A stretch of DNA of 64,000 bases. Origin: Niallia sp. FSL W8-0635 (GTDB lineage Bacteria; Bacillota; Bacilli; Bacillales; Cytobacillaceae). The translations under genes were made by a program, and so were the position numbers. This document shows positions 46,664-56,244 of this stretch, piece after piece. The stretch spans positions 3,884,501 through 3,948,500 of the forward strand of contig NZ_JBBOYD010000001.1 in the NCBI RefSeq assembly GCF_038007965.1. The letters run 5' to 3'. Each line of letters opens with the position of its first letter. The stretch's first letter is position 1. Below the pieces are notes generated by a model that saw only the letters and a list, made by a program, of their open reading frames with translations, searched no databases and was not told where the DNA came from.

Positions 46664-47863
46664 TCAAGCCATTGTAGATAGATGTGAAGTACCTTTCCCC
46701 TTCCACATATGAACAATAAGGGCGAGCATTGGAAAGGCTATTGCAAAAAACAGGGAAATTTCTGGACTAAATTGATAATAACTATAGCTTCCTATCCAAG
46801 AGCCAAAAGCTCCCCCTAAAAAGAAAATCGTCATATACAAACCATTCAATCGATTCCTGATGGATGGGTTTAAACTATAAATAACCTTTTGGCCTAATAA
46901 CATATTCCCAGCTACTCCAATATCTAGAACAAGTCCAGAGAAAACGATGAGTGCAATACTTATAAAAGAGTGATCTCGGACGAAAAACAGGAGAAAAATA
47001 GAAAGAATAACCAGCCCCATTGATACATTTGTCATAATGTAAATATAGCCTTTATCCGCTAACTTCCCAATATAAGGAGTCAATAACGCACCCGCTATCG
47101 CAACAAATCCAATAAGCGCAATTTCATTATTCGAGAAATCCAAGGACTCAGATCTTAATAATATCGGCATAACTGTCCAATATAGACTAAACGTAGCAAA
47201 TATGCAGGCATGATAAAATGCTCTTTGCTGTAAAGGCGCTGTATCTAGTAACACTCTTAACATCGAACGCAATAACCCCGGATAGGTTATACCAAGGTTA
47301 GATTCTGCTTCAAAGTCTGGCAAAAATTTTAATAATAATAGTAATATAGTAACTAAGAGAAGGAAAGAAAAAAGATAGACTATCCTCCATCCTAGCCATT
47401 CTGTAACTGCAATAGAAAATGGACGAGCAATCATAATCCCAATTAAAAGTCCGCTCATTACTTTTCCGATATAATTTCCAGCTTCTTCTTTCGGGACAAT
47501 TTTCATCGTTAACGGAACAAGCATTTGGGCTGCACTAGCACCGATTCCAATAATGGTAACAATAAACAAAAAGAGAAAGCCATTCGTTGAGAATAAAGCT
47601 CCAATTAACGAAAGGATTGTTAGTCCTAATAAAAAGACGATTATTCGCTTACTTTTGTATAAATCCGCCATCGGTACTAAAAAAAATAAACCAGCACCAT
47701 ATCCTATTTGCGTTAGGGTTGTTAAAAGTCCAGAAAAATTAGAGGAAATATGTAGATCTGCCGAAATAAATTGGATAATTGGCTGAGCATAGTAAATATT
47801 AGCGACAACAGCTCCACAGCTAATCGCTAAAAGAAAAATGAGAAAGTTTGTTTTTTTGTTCAT
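46664..47863 (-). CDS. MFS transporter (probable drug/metabolite exporter)
   Basis: 399 residues with twelve hydrophobic segments. NIYYAQPIIQFISADL at the start and a GxxxxGxxR-like loop (ADLYKSKRIIVFL) between helices 2 and 3 are MFS features; the fold is of the YfcJ/YwfA-like efflux group. Substrate unknown. It precedes the NprR-like receptor on the same strand but a terminator lies between, so a role in pheromone handling is only a positional speculation. ATG behind GGAAGGAATTAAGG; next terminator upstream at 48002. Confidence 0.85.
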   Translation of the reverse strand: MNKKTNFLIFLLAISCGAVVANIYYAQPIIQFISADLHISSNFSGLLTTLTQIGYGAGLFFLVPMADLYKSKRIIVFLLGLTILSLIGALFSTNGFLFLFIVTIIGIGASAAQMLVPLTMKIVPKEEAGNYIGKVMSGLLIGIMIARPFSIAVTEWLGWRIVYLFSFLLLVTILLLLLKFLPDFEAESNLGITYPGLLRSMLRVLLDTAPLQQRAFYHACIFATFSLYWTVMPILLRSESLDFSNNEIALIGFVAIAGALLTPYIGKLADKGYIYIMTNVSMGLVILSIFLLFFVRDHSFISIALIVFSGLVLDIGVAGNMLLGQKVIYSLNPSIRNRLNGLYMTIFFLGGAFGSWIGSYSYYQFSPEISLFFAIAFPMLALIVHMWKGKGTSHLSTMA

Positions 47864-48001
47864 TTACCTTAATTCCTTCCATCAGACTAGATGTTATATA
47901 ATATAATTATTCCAAAAGGAAAAGTCTAGAATAACAGCTTGACTATTTTCATTATGCTTTGAAGCTTTAGTAAAGGGGCTTACTGTTTACAAGCAGGATA
48001 A

Positions 48002-48045
48002 AAAAGGAGTGCTCACCGTCAAATAAACGGTTAAACACTCCTTTT
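48002..48045 (-). terminator. Terminator of the GH125-GH38 operon
   Basis: AAAAGGAGTG pairs with CACTCCTTTT, with a smaller inner stem CCGT/ACGG. It lies 15 bases behind the GH38 stop codon. Confidence 0.85.
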
Positions 48046-48059
48046 GCTTTCCCTTCAAC

Positions 48060-50732
48060 TCATTCCCAAATAAACGTACAAATCTCTGCTTCCTTCATTT
48101 GATTGGAATCAAACAGCTCTCCGTTCATTTCTTCCAATAAATTGGATTTTTTCGGGTATTTCCCTTTCCATGACACAGATAAGGGCTGTTTTTCTCCTGT
48201 TAAATTATAACCACGAAGGATAATTTCATTGCTGTTTTCCTTCTGCTTAAAGGCTGTTAGTCGAAAAGCCTTTCCGTCCAATCGTATAAATTCATTCGTG
48301 GGCGAATACGTACCTGTATGAATATCTGTTTGAACACTTGAAAAAGGAATTTGAAAATTAATCGCTGCATGATAGGATTCTAGCTTGTTCGTCCTATCGT
48401 GAAACCCTACTGCGAATTTCACTGTTTGCTTTCCTTGACACTGAGCTTCTGGCGTTGGGAAATAACCCCAATCACCCAATTCTCCAACTGCACGAAGCAA
48501 AGTTACTGCTATAGTATCCTCCACTATTTCATATTCATTTAGTCCATAATTAGCAACCGTAACCCCTCTATGCCCATCATGCAAATTAACAAATGCATGT
48601 TGATGCTGTGGATTAGTTGGATTTTCCCAACTAGAATTTACTCTATTCGGTCTTTTCACTACTTCATAAATGCTATCTGCCTCGTGTTCATTCACATGAA
48701 TACCAGTCGGAAAAAGAACCCTTAAGCGATGGTCCTTCATTTGGTTATCAAACGACGTTTCGAACAAAAGCTGATTACTATTTGACTCTAATCTTATTTT
48801 CGTTTTCAATTCTAACGTTTTCAGCTTTTTTGAACGACCTGCTTTACGTTCACGAAATTCAACCAGTCCCTGCTGTTCCTCCAATAACCTTTCATCCGCA
48901 GATTCAGGAATCAACATTTTCTGTGTTAACAGTACTTCCCCATATGCAAATGTATCTGCGACTATTTCCACCTCCGCAATCCAAGCTGAAGATAAAATAG
49001 GCTGATCTCCTTTCGGCATTTTGTAAATATATTCATTACCAACATCGCCAGTATTCTCAAAAACAAGAAAATTATTGTACGTACTATTCGTTGCTTTATC
49101 CAAAATGGTCAATGTACCATTTTGTTCTATTTTGACCGTTAGATAATCATTTTCTAAAAGAAGGCCATTATTTTGAACAATCCTTTTGTATTCTTGCTGC
49201 TGTGACTCCCCTTCTATTAGTGCAAAAGTTTTCCAGGATAGCGGACTCATTTGATTAAACGAAAGCTCCACTGTCACATAAACACCGATAAACGGTTGGC
49301 GGAAACGATCCTCCGGGAGATCATAGCCAAAACGAACATCCGTACAAATCAACCTTGATGGAATCTCCATCCCTTGTTCATCGATGACTTTCATCACAGG
49401 TATTTCTTCTGTTTTTACCTTCCGATATAATTCATCTGGACACCCACTAGAAAACGGAAGTCTTTTCCACTCTATCTCTATTTCTGCTGCTCCTGTTTTC
49501 AAACTACCAGCTGTATTAAACACAATAAACGGACGGCTTTCATCAGGAAAATGACTAGTATCAATTTGTTCAGCAAGTCTATTTATGGCCTCATCCTTTA
49601 TAAACTTTCCAACTTCCTCAGCCTTATCAAAGCGAATCATCATTTCGCGATGCACAGCATCCACACTACAGCCACAAATACTATCGTGCGGGTGATTTTG
49701 CATTAATTGCTTCCAGGCAAACTGAAACAGCTCATGCGGATATTCTCTCTCCTTGTCATAGGCCATTGTCGCCAATGGCTCTGCAACATTTTCTAGCAAT
49801 CTACTAACATCTGTATTTCTTTGCTTTAAATATACTCTTGCAGAAGCAGTATTCGCTAATGTATACCAGCCATCTGTCTCCTGACTAGTTAATTCTCCTT
49901 TAACCGTGTGTAAGTTTTCAGGAATATCTTTCTTTAAAGCCTTCATGTATTCATCAAAACTACTATGTATGAAGGTTATATCAGGATATAATTTATTTGC
50001 CATTTCAATTGCTGCTGTAATATTTTTTTGAACCGGCTGATGATCACAGCCATTCATAAACAGCAAATGTTCTGTTGATGCATATTGAAGGGCATCCTTT
50101 AATTTCTGATCCCAAAATTGCTTTGCTTCTACTTCCTCTACAGGAATTTCATTTCCATTACTATACCAATTTGCAAAAAGAATACCTAAAACGGAGGATT
50201 TATCAGGACCTTCCCACCACATTTCCGAAAATGGGGAACTATATTGATCATCATTGATAACAACATTATTAAATCCTGTAGGTTTCACACCTCTGCCAAA
50301 TGCTGCTACATCCATCCCTGCCTGTTTAAGAATTTGCGGTGCCTGCCCCATATTACCGAACGTGTCAGGAAAATAGCCTAACTGAACAGGCGAACCCCAT
50401 TTTTCACATTCTTGCAACCCAATTAAAAGATTACGTACATTCGATTCACTACTAATCAAGAAATCATCTTGAAGAATATAAAAGGGACCAATCTTTAATT
50501 TACCCTCTTGAATATACTTTTTGAGTTTCCATTCATTTTGCGGCTTTACCTCCAAGTAATCATCAAGAATAATCGTCTGGCCGTCTAAATGAAAACTATC
50601 AAAATGTGGATCTGTTTCAAACAATTCTAGTAAATCATCAATTAATTGAACAAGTCGCATTCGATGCTGTTCAAAAGGCAAATACCATTCTCTATCCCAA
50701 TGACTATGGGAAATAATATACACTTTTTTCAT
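48060..50732 (-). CDS. Alpha-mannosidase, GH38 (SpGH38 / MngB-like class)
   Basis: 890 residues, no signal peptide. SHSHWDREWYLPFEQHR opens the catalytic domain with zinc ligands His11 and Asp13; LGYFPDTFGNMGQ gives Asp123 (ligand and nucleophile). HPHDSICGCSVDAVHREM follows near residue 350. From memory it is close to the Streptococcus pyogenes alpha-1,3-mannosidase, more so than to E. coli MngB. It would strip alpha-1,3-mannose from oligomannose in the cytoplasm. Second gene after GH125 (28-base gap); ATG behind AAGGAGTGCTCTAG. Distinct from the 1041-residue GH38 at 10104. Confidence 0.92.
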   Translation of the reverse strand: MKKVYIISHSHWDREWYLPFEQHRMRLVQLIDDLLELFETDPHFDSFHLDGQTIILDDYLEVKPQNEWKLKKYIQEGKLKIGPFYILQDDFLISSESNVRNLLIGLQECEKWGSPVQLGYFPDTFGNMGQAPQILKQAGMDVAAFGRGVKPTGFNNVVINDDQYSSPFSEMWWEGPDKSSVLGILFANWYSNGNEIPVEEVEAKQFWDQKLKDALQYASTEHLLFMNGCDHQPVQKNITAAIEMANKLYPDITFIHSSFDEYMKALKKDIPENLHTVKGELTSQETDGWYTLANTASARVYLKQRNTDVSRLLENVAEPLATMAYDKEREYPHELFQFAWKQLMQNHPHDSICGCSVDAVHREMMIRFDKAEEVGKFIKDEAINRLAEQIDTSHFPDESRPFIVFNTAGSLKTGAAEIEIEWKRLPFSSGCPDELYRKVKTEEIPVMKVIDEQGMEIPSRLICTDVRFGYDLPEDRFRQPFIGVYVTVELSFNQMSPLSWKTFALIEGESQQQEYKRIVQNNGLLLENDYLTVKIEQNGTLTILDKATNSTYNNFLVFENTGDVGNEYIYKMPKGDQPILSSAWIAEVEIVADTFAYGEVLLTQKMLIPESADERLLEEQQGLVEFRERKAGRSKKLKTLELKTKIRLESNSNQLLFETSFDNQMKDHRLRVLFPTGIHVNEHEADSIYEVVKRPNRVNSSWENPTNPQHQHAFVNLHDGHRGVTVANYGLNEYEIVEDTIAVTLLRAVGELGDWGYFPTPEAQCQGKQTVKFAVGFHDRTNKLESYHAAINFQIPFSSVQTDIHTGTYSPTNEFIRLDGKAFRLTAFKQKENSNEIILRGYNLTGEKQPLSVSWKGKYPKKSNLLEEMNGELFDSNQMKEAEICTFIWE

Positions 50733-50760
50733 CTAGAGCACTCCTTGGTTAGCATCATTG

Positions 50761-52056
50761 TTATTTTTTCTTCACTTGAATATCAAAGTAATCCATTACT
50801 AGCTCGCAAAACATCATATTCGCCCAAGAGAACCATTCTCTTGTATATTGAGACGGATTATTTACATCAAATCCTTCATGCATTAAATGCGTTCCTCCAT
50901 CACAGGATACGAGTAAATCTAGGATTCTCTCTTTCTCCTTTTTATCCCCAGTAGTCAAACCTTCCATCGCAAGAGCAATTGGCCAAATATAATTTTCCGG
51001 TGTATGAGAGCTTCCTATCCCCTCTGCATATTCCCCTTTATAAAAGTAAGGATTTTCTTTACTAAGCACAGTTTGGCGTGTAGCTTGGTATCTCTCATCC
51101 TTCTCCTCGATAAATCCAAGGTACGGAGCAGATAATAGATTAGGAATATTCGAATCATCCATTATATTAAAATTGCCTTTTCCATCTACTTCATAGGCAT
51201 AGATTTCTTCCCCATTTTTATTACGTACGACAGCAAACTCTTCTATGCCTTTTTGTATATCTAATTTCAACTTTTTGAATGCAGGAACCAGGTCCGTTTC
51301 CTTGAGAACATCTTCATAAATCTCTATTAGATAACCAAGGACTACGCTCGCAAACATATTGGAAGGCACTAAATATCCGTAAGCACACGCATCGTCACTT
51401 GGTCGAAATCCTGACCAAGTCATTCCCGTAGGCACTACCTCTGCTCCCCGCCCCTTGTTCACCAATGTATCCTCTTTTCTATCTGTTACTCTTTCAAACG
51501 TATAAGGTGAATTCGTATGATCTTGTTCTACTACCCATACTTGCATTATTTTTCGGACTGCTTCTTGAAACGTATTATTAAATTGATCTGTTTTCCCTGT
51601 TGCCTTCCAGAACAAATAACTAAGCTGAATAGGATAGCATAAAGAGTCAATCTCGTACTTCCTTTCCCATATCCATGGATTCATCTTCGTTAAATCGGTT
51701 TGATGCCCTGCTCCATTCGCCTCTTTATTGAAAGCGTTCGCATATGGATCCAAGCAAATATACTGAAATTGTCTTTCAATAAGTCCAGCAATCATATTAG
51801 CCATTTCTTCATCCGTTTCTGCTAGTACTAAATATGGTCTAACTTGTGCGGTTGAGTCTCTAAGCCACATCGCTGGAATGTCACCCGTTAAAAGAAAAGT
51901 AGTTCCGTCCTCCAGCTTTTCGACCGTTGTTTCTAATGTATTGGCAAAGCATGTATTGAAATTAACTGCCCAATCCGCATGTTCTTCTCCGCATTTTTCC
52001 GTAATCATTTTCATAAATTCTCTTACAGAAGACATCGCTGTTTTTTGATATGACAT
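50761..52056 (-). CDS. Exo-alpha-1,6-mannosidase, GH125
   Basis: 431 residues of the GH125 (former DUF1237) (alpha/alpha)6 barrel. FLLTGDIPAMWLRDSTAQVRPY, GMTWSGFRPSDDACAYGYLVPSNMFA and GIGSSHTPENYIWPIALAMEG are its signature blocks; the TPENYIWP Glu and the RPSDD Asp correspond to the catalytic pair in known members. Enzymes from Streptococcus and Clostridium cut non-reducing alpha-1,6-mannose. No signal peptide, so it is intracellular. First gene of the operon; a promoter and a 19-bp operator lie immediately upstream, the RBS AGAGGGG following directly. Confidence 0.92.
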   Translation of the reverse strand: MSYQKTAMSSVREFMKMITEKCGEEHADWAVNFNTCFANTLETTVEKLEDGTTFLLTGDIPAMWLRDSTAQVRPYLVLAETDEEMANMIAGLIERQFQYICLDPYANAFNKEANGAGHQTDLTKMNPWIWERKYEIDSLCYPIQLSYLFWKATGKTDQFNNTFQEAVRKIMQVWVVEQDHTNSPYTFERVTDRKEDTLVNKGRGAEVVPTGMTWSGFRPSDDACAYGYLVPSNMFASVVLGYLIEIYEDVLKETDLVPAFKKLKLDIQKGIEEFAVVRNKNGEEIYAYEVDGKGNFNIMDDSNIPNLLSAPYLGFIEEKDERYQATRQTVLSKENPYFYKGEYAEGIGSSHTPENYIWPIALAMEGLTTGDKKEKERILDLLVSCDGGTHLMHEGFDVNNPSQYTREWFSWANMMFCELVMDYFDIQVKKK

Positions 52057-52071
52057 TTTTAAACCCCTCTC

Positions 52072-52124
52072 AAATTTGATATATCATTTATAATTATTTT
52101 AGTTTTAATTTTCCATATTGTCTA
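52072..52124 (-). promoter_or_regulatory. Promoter and operator 1 of the GH125-GH38 operon
   Basis: Minus-strand -35 TAGACA (52119-52124), 17-bp spacer, -10 TAAAAT (52096-52101). Just downstream is the operator AAATTTGATATATCATTTA (52072-52090) with the perfect palindrome TGATATATCA at 52077-52086. The identical 19 bp stands in front of the divergent regulator gene. A repressor bound here would lie at the transcription start and next to the ribosome-binding site. Confidence 0.75.
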
Positions 52125-52300
52125 GTTTTTTCTTTGGCTATTTTCCTATACATTATCGTCCTTTTATAAAATTACCCTTTAAAACTTTTCATTCCATCAT
52201 CTCTTTTAACACTTTATTTTCTTTGATACAAATGAATAGTTGCGCCATTCTACTCTTACATGGAAAAATTTATAAAGCCTCTATCTTTTCGAAAACAATC

Positions 52301-52347
52301 TTTACTGTAACCATTTTCATGTTATAATAAATTTGATATATCATTTA
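52301..52347 (+). promoter_or_regulatory. Promoter and operator 2 of the regulator-GH92 operon
   Basis: -35 TTTACT (52301-52306), 16-bp spacer and a perfect -10 TATAAT (52323-52328), then operator AAATTTGATATATCATTTA (52329-52347), the same 19 bases as operator 1, with TGATATATCA at 52334-52343. It ends at the AAGGAG of the regulator gene. The regulator therefore most likely controls its own synthesis and the GH92 gene. Confidence 0.75.
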
Positions 52348-52358
52348 AGGAGTTTAGG

Positions 52359-53387
52359 ATGAAAAAAGAACCGCTTTATCAAAAAATCGTCTCAGACATA
52401 ATGGCTCAAATTCAATCCGGGGAATTAAAGCCAGGAGATCAAGTACCTACAGAACTAGAAATTTCAAAGCAATATAATGTCAGTCGAATAACGTCTAAAA
52501 GGGCTTTAACAGAATTAGAAAACCAGCAGTTAATCGAAAGGATACAAGGGAGAGGAAGCTTTGTTTCCGAACAAAGGCAAGCTCATTCTAATGTCATTCT
52601 CTTTCTTTTGCCTTTTCCCAATAATCCAGGCTTAGGGGATTATGCACAAGGAATTAGCCGTTTTATTGAGAATACATCCTACACGGTCCAAATCCAAACC
52701 AATACGTATCTTACGAAGCTTGACGCAAAAAAACTATCATCTATGTATGCTGGATTAATTCTTTATCCAGAGGCCGGGACATCTCATTTAGATATTCTTT
52801 ATACGTTATATCTCGAAAAATTTCCGGTTGTCGTACTCGATAAGAAAATCGAAAGCATCCCTTTTCCCTTTATTACCTCGGATAATATGCACGGTGGTTA
52901 TCTGGCTGCGCAACATTTGATATCACAAGGACATAAGAAAATCATTTTTTACGCCACACAGAATTTAGAAAGAAGCTCGACTATCCGAGAACGGTATTTA
53001 GGATATTTGAAAGCTATACATCAAGAGAATTTAGAGTATCACGGTTCCAAAGTAATGAACCCTGATGCAGATAACAGTGGATTTATCCATCAACTGAAGG
53101 AAGATGAAATTACGGGGATTATTGTAGAAAATGATATTAACGCCATCCATTTAATGAAAGAAATCAAAGGCTGCGGCTATCAAATTCCTGAAGATTTTTC
53201 CATTATCGGATTTGATAATATCCAAGCAGCTGGTCTTGTCGATCCAGGGCTAACGACGATTGCTCAGAGATTCGAAGAGATAGGCTATCAATCTGCTAAA
53301 CAGCTTATTCAATTAATCGATAAAAAACAAGATATTCAATCTGTAGTAGTTCCTATTGAAATAATGATTAGAGAATCAACTAATTAG
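52359..53387 (+). CDS. GntR-HTH/LacI-type sugar-sensing regulator of the mannosidase locus
   Basis: 342 residues: an N-terminal GntR winged helix (LYQKIVSDIMAQIQSGELKPGDQVPTELEISKQYNVSRITSKRALTELENQQLIERIQGRGSFV, about 5-69) joined to a LacI/periplasmic-binding type ligand domain (about 75-340; FPFITSDNMHGGYLAAQHLISQGHKKI and SIIGFDNI are typical). This is the AraR design, in which the sugar releases the repressor. The ligand is probably a mannose-containing oligosaccharide or mannose derivative. GH92 follows after 12 bases, and two identical operators flank the divergent promoters. Confidence 0.9.
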   Translation: MKKEPLYQKIVSDIMAQIQSGELKPGDQVPTELEISKQYNVSRITSKRALTELENQQLIERIQGRGSFVSEQRQAHSNVILFLLPFPNNPGLGDYAQGISRFIENTSYTVQIQTNTYLTKLDAKKLSSMYAGLILYPEAGTSHLDILYTLYLEKFPVVVLDKKIESIPFPFITSDNMHGGYLAAQHLISQGHKKIIFYATQNLERSSTIRERYLGYLKAIHQENLEYHGSKVMNPDADNSGFIHQLKEDEITGIIVENDINAIHLMKEIKGCGYQIPEDFSIIGFDNIQAAGLVDPGLTTIAQRFEEIGYQSAKQLIQLIDKKQDIQSVVVPIEIMIRESTN

Positions 53388-53399
53388 GGAGAGTTGGCT

Positions 53400-55607
53400 A
53401 TGCTAGAATTAATTGATACAAGACAAGGTACAGAAAATCAATATAGCTATTCAAACGGTAACACACTTCCGTATACTGGTTTTCCATTTGGAATGAATTT
53501 TTTTGTTCCACAAACTAAGCATAATAATGGAAGCTGGTTCTTCCATCCGAGAGATCGTGTGTTTCAGGGGTTTCGACTAACCCATCAGCCTAGTCCTTGG
53601 ATGGGGGATTTCTCGCATTTATTAGTAACACCCATTTCAGGATCTTTTCAAAATGCGGATATTTACCATTATCAAAGCTCCTATCGACCGGAGAGTGCCA
53701 TTTATCAGCCACATTATTTACAAATAACGCAGGCACGCTATCAAATAAAAAACGAGCTAGTTCCTACTACGTATGGCGCTATTCTTCGTTCTGATTATAG
53801 AGATTCCAATTTGCCAGGCTTGTCGCTCTTACTTCCAGGCAAAGGAGAAATTTCCCTAGATATCGATAAGAAACTAATAACTGGTTATGTTTCTAATTTT
53901 GCCGGCTGTGAAGATTCCAATTTCAAAATGTATTTTGTACTGACCTTTAATCATTCCATTGATCAAGAGCATACTGGATTTTTCCAAGAGGAGAAATCGT
54001 TTACTCCAGCTCTTTCAACATCTGGAGAAGACCAGCAATTTCTAATCCGTTTCTTATTGAATGAGAATGAACAACTAGAAACTCGTCTTGCGACTTCTTT
54101 TATAAGCCATGCTCAAGCAGAATGGAATCTAAGCCAAGAGTTATCCTCTTTTTCGTTTGATACAATCAAAAGGAAAGCAGCAAATGCATGGGAATATTAC
54201 TTAAATAAAATCGAAGTAAAAAACCAAGATATCTCAGCAGTTAAAACCTTCTATCATTGTATGTATCGGATGTTTCTGTTTCCGCAAAAGTTTTATGAAA
54301 TAAACCAACAAGGGGAGCCAATCCATTATGATACAACGAGTAGAAAAGTAAAACCAGGTGTCCTGTATACGAATAATGGCTTTTGGGATACGTTCCGTAC
54401 TGTCTATCCTCTCTATTCTCTTCTTATTCCAAATGAATACGAGGAAATGCTGCAGGGATTTCTAAACAGCTATCGAGAAACTGGCTTTTTGCCAAAATGG
54501 CTTTCACCAGATGAGCGTGGACTTATGCCAGGTACATTGATAGATGCCGTTATTGCAGATGCAGCTATCAAAGGAATTGCTCCTGACATTATACCTGAGC
54601 TATTTGAAGCAATGATTAAAACGGCCTCGACAGTAAGTTCAAAGGCCACTTATGGGCGCCAAGGAATCGAGGACTATGATACATACGGCTACATTCCTTC
54701 CAATCATCATGAAAGTGTTAACCATACACTTGATTACGCTTATAGTGATTTTTGCATTAGCAGAGTAGCGAAAGAATTAGGAAATGAGGAGCTTAAGAAT
54801 ACCTTTGAAAAACGTGCTTATAATTATCAAAATATCTTTCATAAAGAAACAGGATTTATGCGTGCCAAAGATAAACAAGGAAATGTAGAAGAGCCCTTTA
54901 ACTCCTTTAGCTGGGGACAAGATTATGCAGAAGGAAGTGCTTGGCAGAGTAGTTTTGCCGTTTTTCACGACTTCGCTGGATTAATAAGTGCTTATGGTGG
55001 AAAAGAACCATTTAGAGAAAAGTTAGTTCAACTATGCAATCAAGATCCTGTTTTTGAAACAAAAGGATATGGGTTTGAAATCCATGAAATGAGTGAAATG
55101 GCTGCCATCGATTTTGGTCAAGTCGCAATTTCCAATCAGCCGAGCTTCCATTTGCCCTATTTATTTACCTATGCAGGAGATCCTGCCTCTTCTCAAGTCT
55201 TATTAAAACAATTAATGACACAATTATTTACTAGTAGCCCTACCGGCTATCCTGGTGATGAAGATAATGGTAGTATGTCTGGCTGGTATATCTTTAACAG
55301 TATGGGTTTTTATCCAGTCTGCCCTGGAACAGGAGAGTATGTAATTGGCATTCCTATATTTGATTCGGTTACGATTCATCTTCCGAATGATAAGAAAATT
55401 GAAATAGCAACGAAATTTAACCAGCCACAGTTCAACTTTGTTCATCAAATAGCCGTTAATAATAAAGCATATAGCAAGCTATTTATAGAACATGATGTTT
55501 TAATAAAAGGTTGCACAATCGATTTTCAGCTTGGCATTGTGCCGCCAATTAAAGAATATACAAAAACAGATTTCCCATATTCCTTATCAACAGATACCAC
55601 CAAATAA
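53400..55607 (+). CDS. Alpha-mannosidase, GH92
   Basis: 735 residues, start at the ATG at 53400 eight bases behind AGGGAG. A TTG two codons upstream is inside the RBS region. The N-terminal beta-sandwich starts MLELIDTRQGTENQ and the rest is the (alpha/alpha)6 domain. GH92 motifs present include VLYTNNGFWDTFRTVYPL, GTLIDAVIADAAIKG, and GYPGDEDNGSMSGWYIFNSMGFYPVCPG with the catalytic-base acidic pair in GDEDNGSMS. Members are Ca2+-dependent, inverting exo-alpha-mannosidases, most often alpha-1,2. There is no signal peptide, unlike the secreted Bacteroides forms. Confidence 0.93.
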   Translation: MLELIDTRQGTENQYSYSNGNTLPYTGFPFGMNFFVPQTKHNNGSWFFHPRDRVFQGFRLTHQPSPWMGDFSHLLVTPISGSFQNADIYHYQSSYRPESAIYQPHYLQITQARYQIKNELVPTTYGAILRSDYRDSNLPGLSLLLPGKGEISLDIDKKLITGYVSNFAGCEDSNFKMYFVLTFNHSIDQEHTGFFQEEKSFTPALSTSGEDQQFLIRFLLNENEQLETRLATSFISHAQAEWNLSQELSSFSFDTIKRKAANAWEYYLNKIEVKNQDISAVKTFYHCMYRMFLFPQKFYEINQQGEPIHYDTTSRKVKPGVLYTNNGFWDTFRTVYPLYSLLIPNEYEEMLQGFLNSYRETGFLPKWLSPDERGLMPGTLIDAVIADAAIKGIAPDIIPELFEAMIKTASTVSSKATYGRQGIEDYDTYGYIPSNHHESVNHTLDYAYSDFCISRVAKELGNEELKNTFEKRAYNYQNIFHKETGFMRAKDKQGNVEEPFNSFSWGQDYAEGSAWQSSFAVFHDFAGLISAYGGKEPFREKLVQLCNQDPVFETKGYGFEIHEMSEMAAIDFGQVAISNQPSFHLPYLFTYAGDPASSQVLLKQLMTQLFTSSPTGYPGDEDNGSMSGWYIFNSMGFYPVCPGTGEYVIGIPIFDSVTIHLPNDKKIEIATKFNQPQFNFVHQIAVNNKAYSKLFIEHDVLIKGCTIDFQLGIVPPIKEYTKTDFPYSLSTDTTK

Positions 55608-55617
55608 TAGAAGATAA

Positions 55618-55667
55618 AAAAGGACACTATTGATGATGCAAGTAGCATCATCAATAGTGTCCTTTTT
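55618..55667. terminator. Bidirectional terminator behind GH92
   Basis: GGACACTATTGATGATGC (55622-55639) pairs perfectly with GCATCATCAATAGTGTCC (55645-55662), 18 bp, with A6 before and T5 after; it also serves the convergent AraC-like fragment at 55669. Confidence 0.92.
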
Positions 55668-55668
55668 C

Positions 55669-56193
55669 TTACTCATCAATCGGTTCAAATAGCAGCTGAT
55701 AGCTTTCTCTAAATTCCTTTGGCGAAATCCCACAATATTTTTTAAAGTTTTTATAAAAATACCCTTGGCTCATATAGCCAATTTGATCAGCGATTTCATT
55801 CACATTTAGCTCTGAATGTAATAATAAATTCTGCGCTAGCTTTATTCGATAATGATTTAAATATTGGGAGAAGCTTTTATTTGTCTCTTTCTTAAAAATC
55901 TGCCCTAAATACATTACATTTAAGTGTAGCCTCTCTGCGATAGTCTTTAGCGTCAAATCTTCTTGGTATTCTTCTTGAATCATTTTTAGTACATTCTGGA
56001 CATTAACGCTGTATTCCCTTTTAAATTTCTTATATTTTAAATTGTGCATTAGATCTTTAATCAAATGTTGAAGCTCCTTAAAGGAACTCGCTTTATTTAT
56101 ATTCTCTACCATCTCTTCATAGATGAATTTATCTTGAATCTCCAGCTCTCGATAAATATCCATGAAAACTAAATCGAAGAGAAACATAACCAA
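55669..56193 (-). pseudogene. Truncated AraC/YesN-type regulator fragment
   Basis: The 174-residue frame contains a good C-terminal AraC DNA-binding domain (about residues 70-170: IQEEYQEDLTLKTIAERLHLNVMYLGQIFKKETNKSFSQYLNHYRIKLAQNLL and IGYMSQGYFYKNFKKYCGISPKEFRE) but only about 60 residues before it, where YesN-like response regulators have a receiver domain and linker of about 400. No ribosome-binding site precedes the TTG or the later ATG; an in-frame stop lies upstream (TAA about 60 bases away). It looks like the remnant of a two-component regulator such as the one at 61562, or a short stand-alone AraC protein. I favour a remnant. Confidence 0.55.
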
Positions 56194-56244
56194 TAAACAA
56201 ATTATAGGAAAAAATAAACGAATTATATGTATTTTCGTTTAAGC

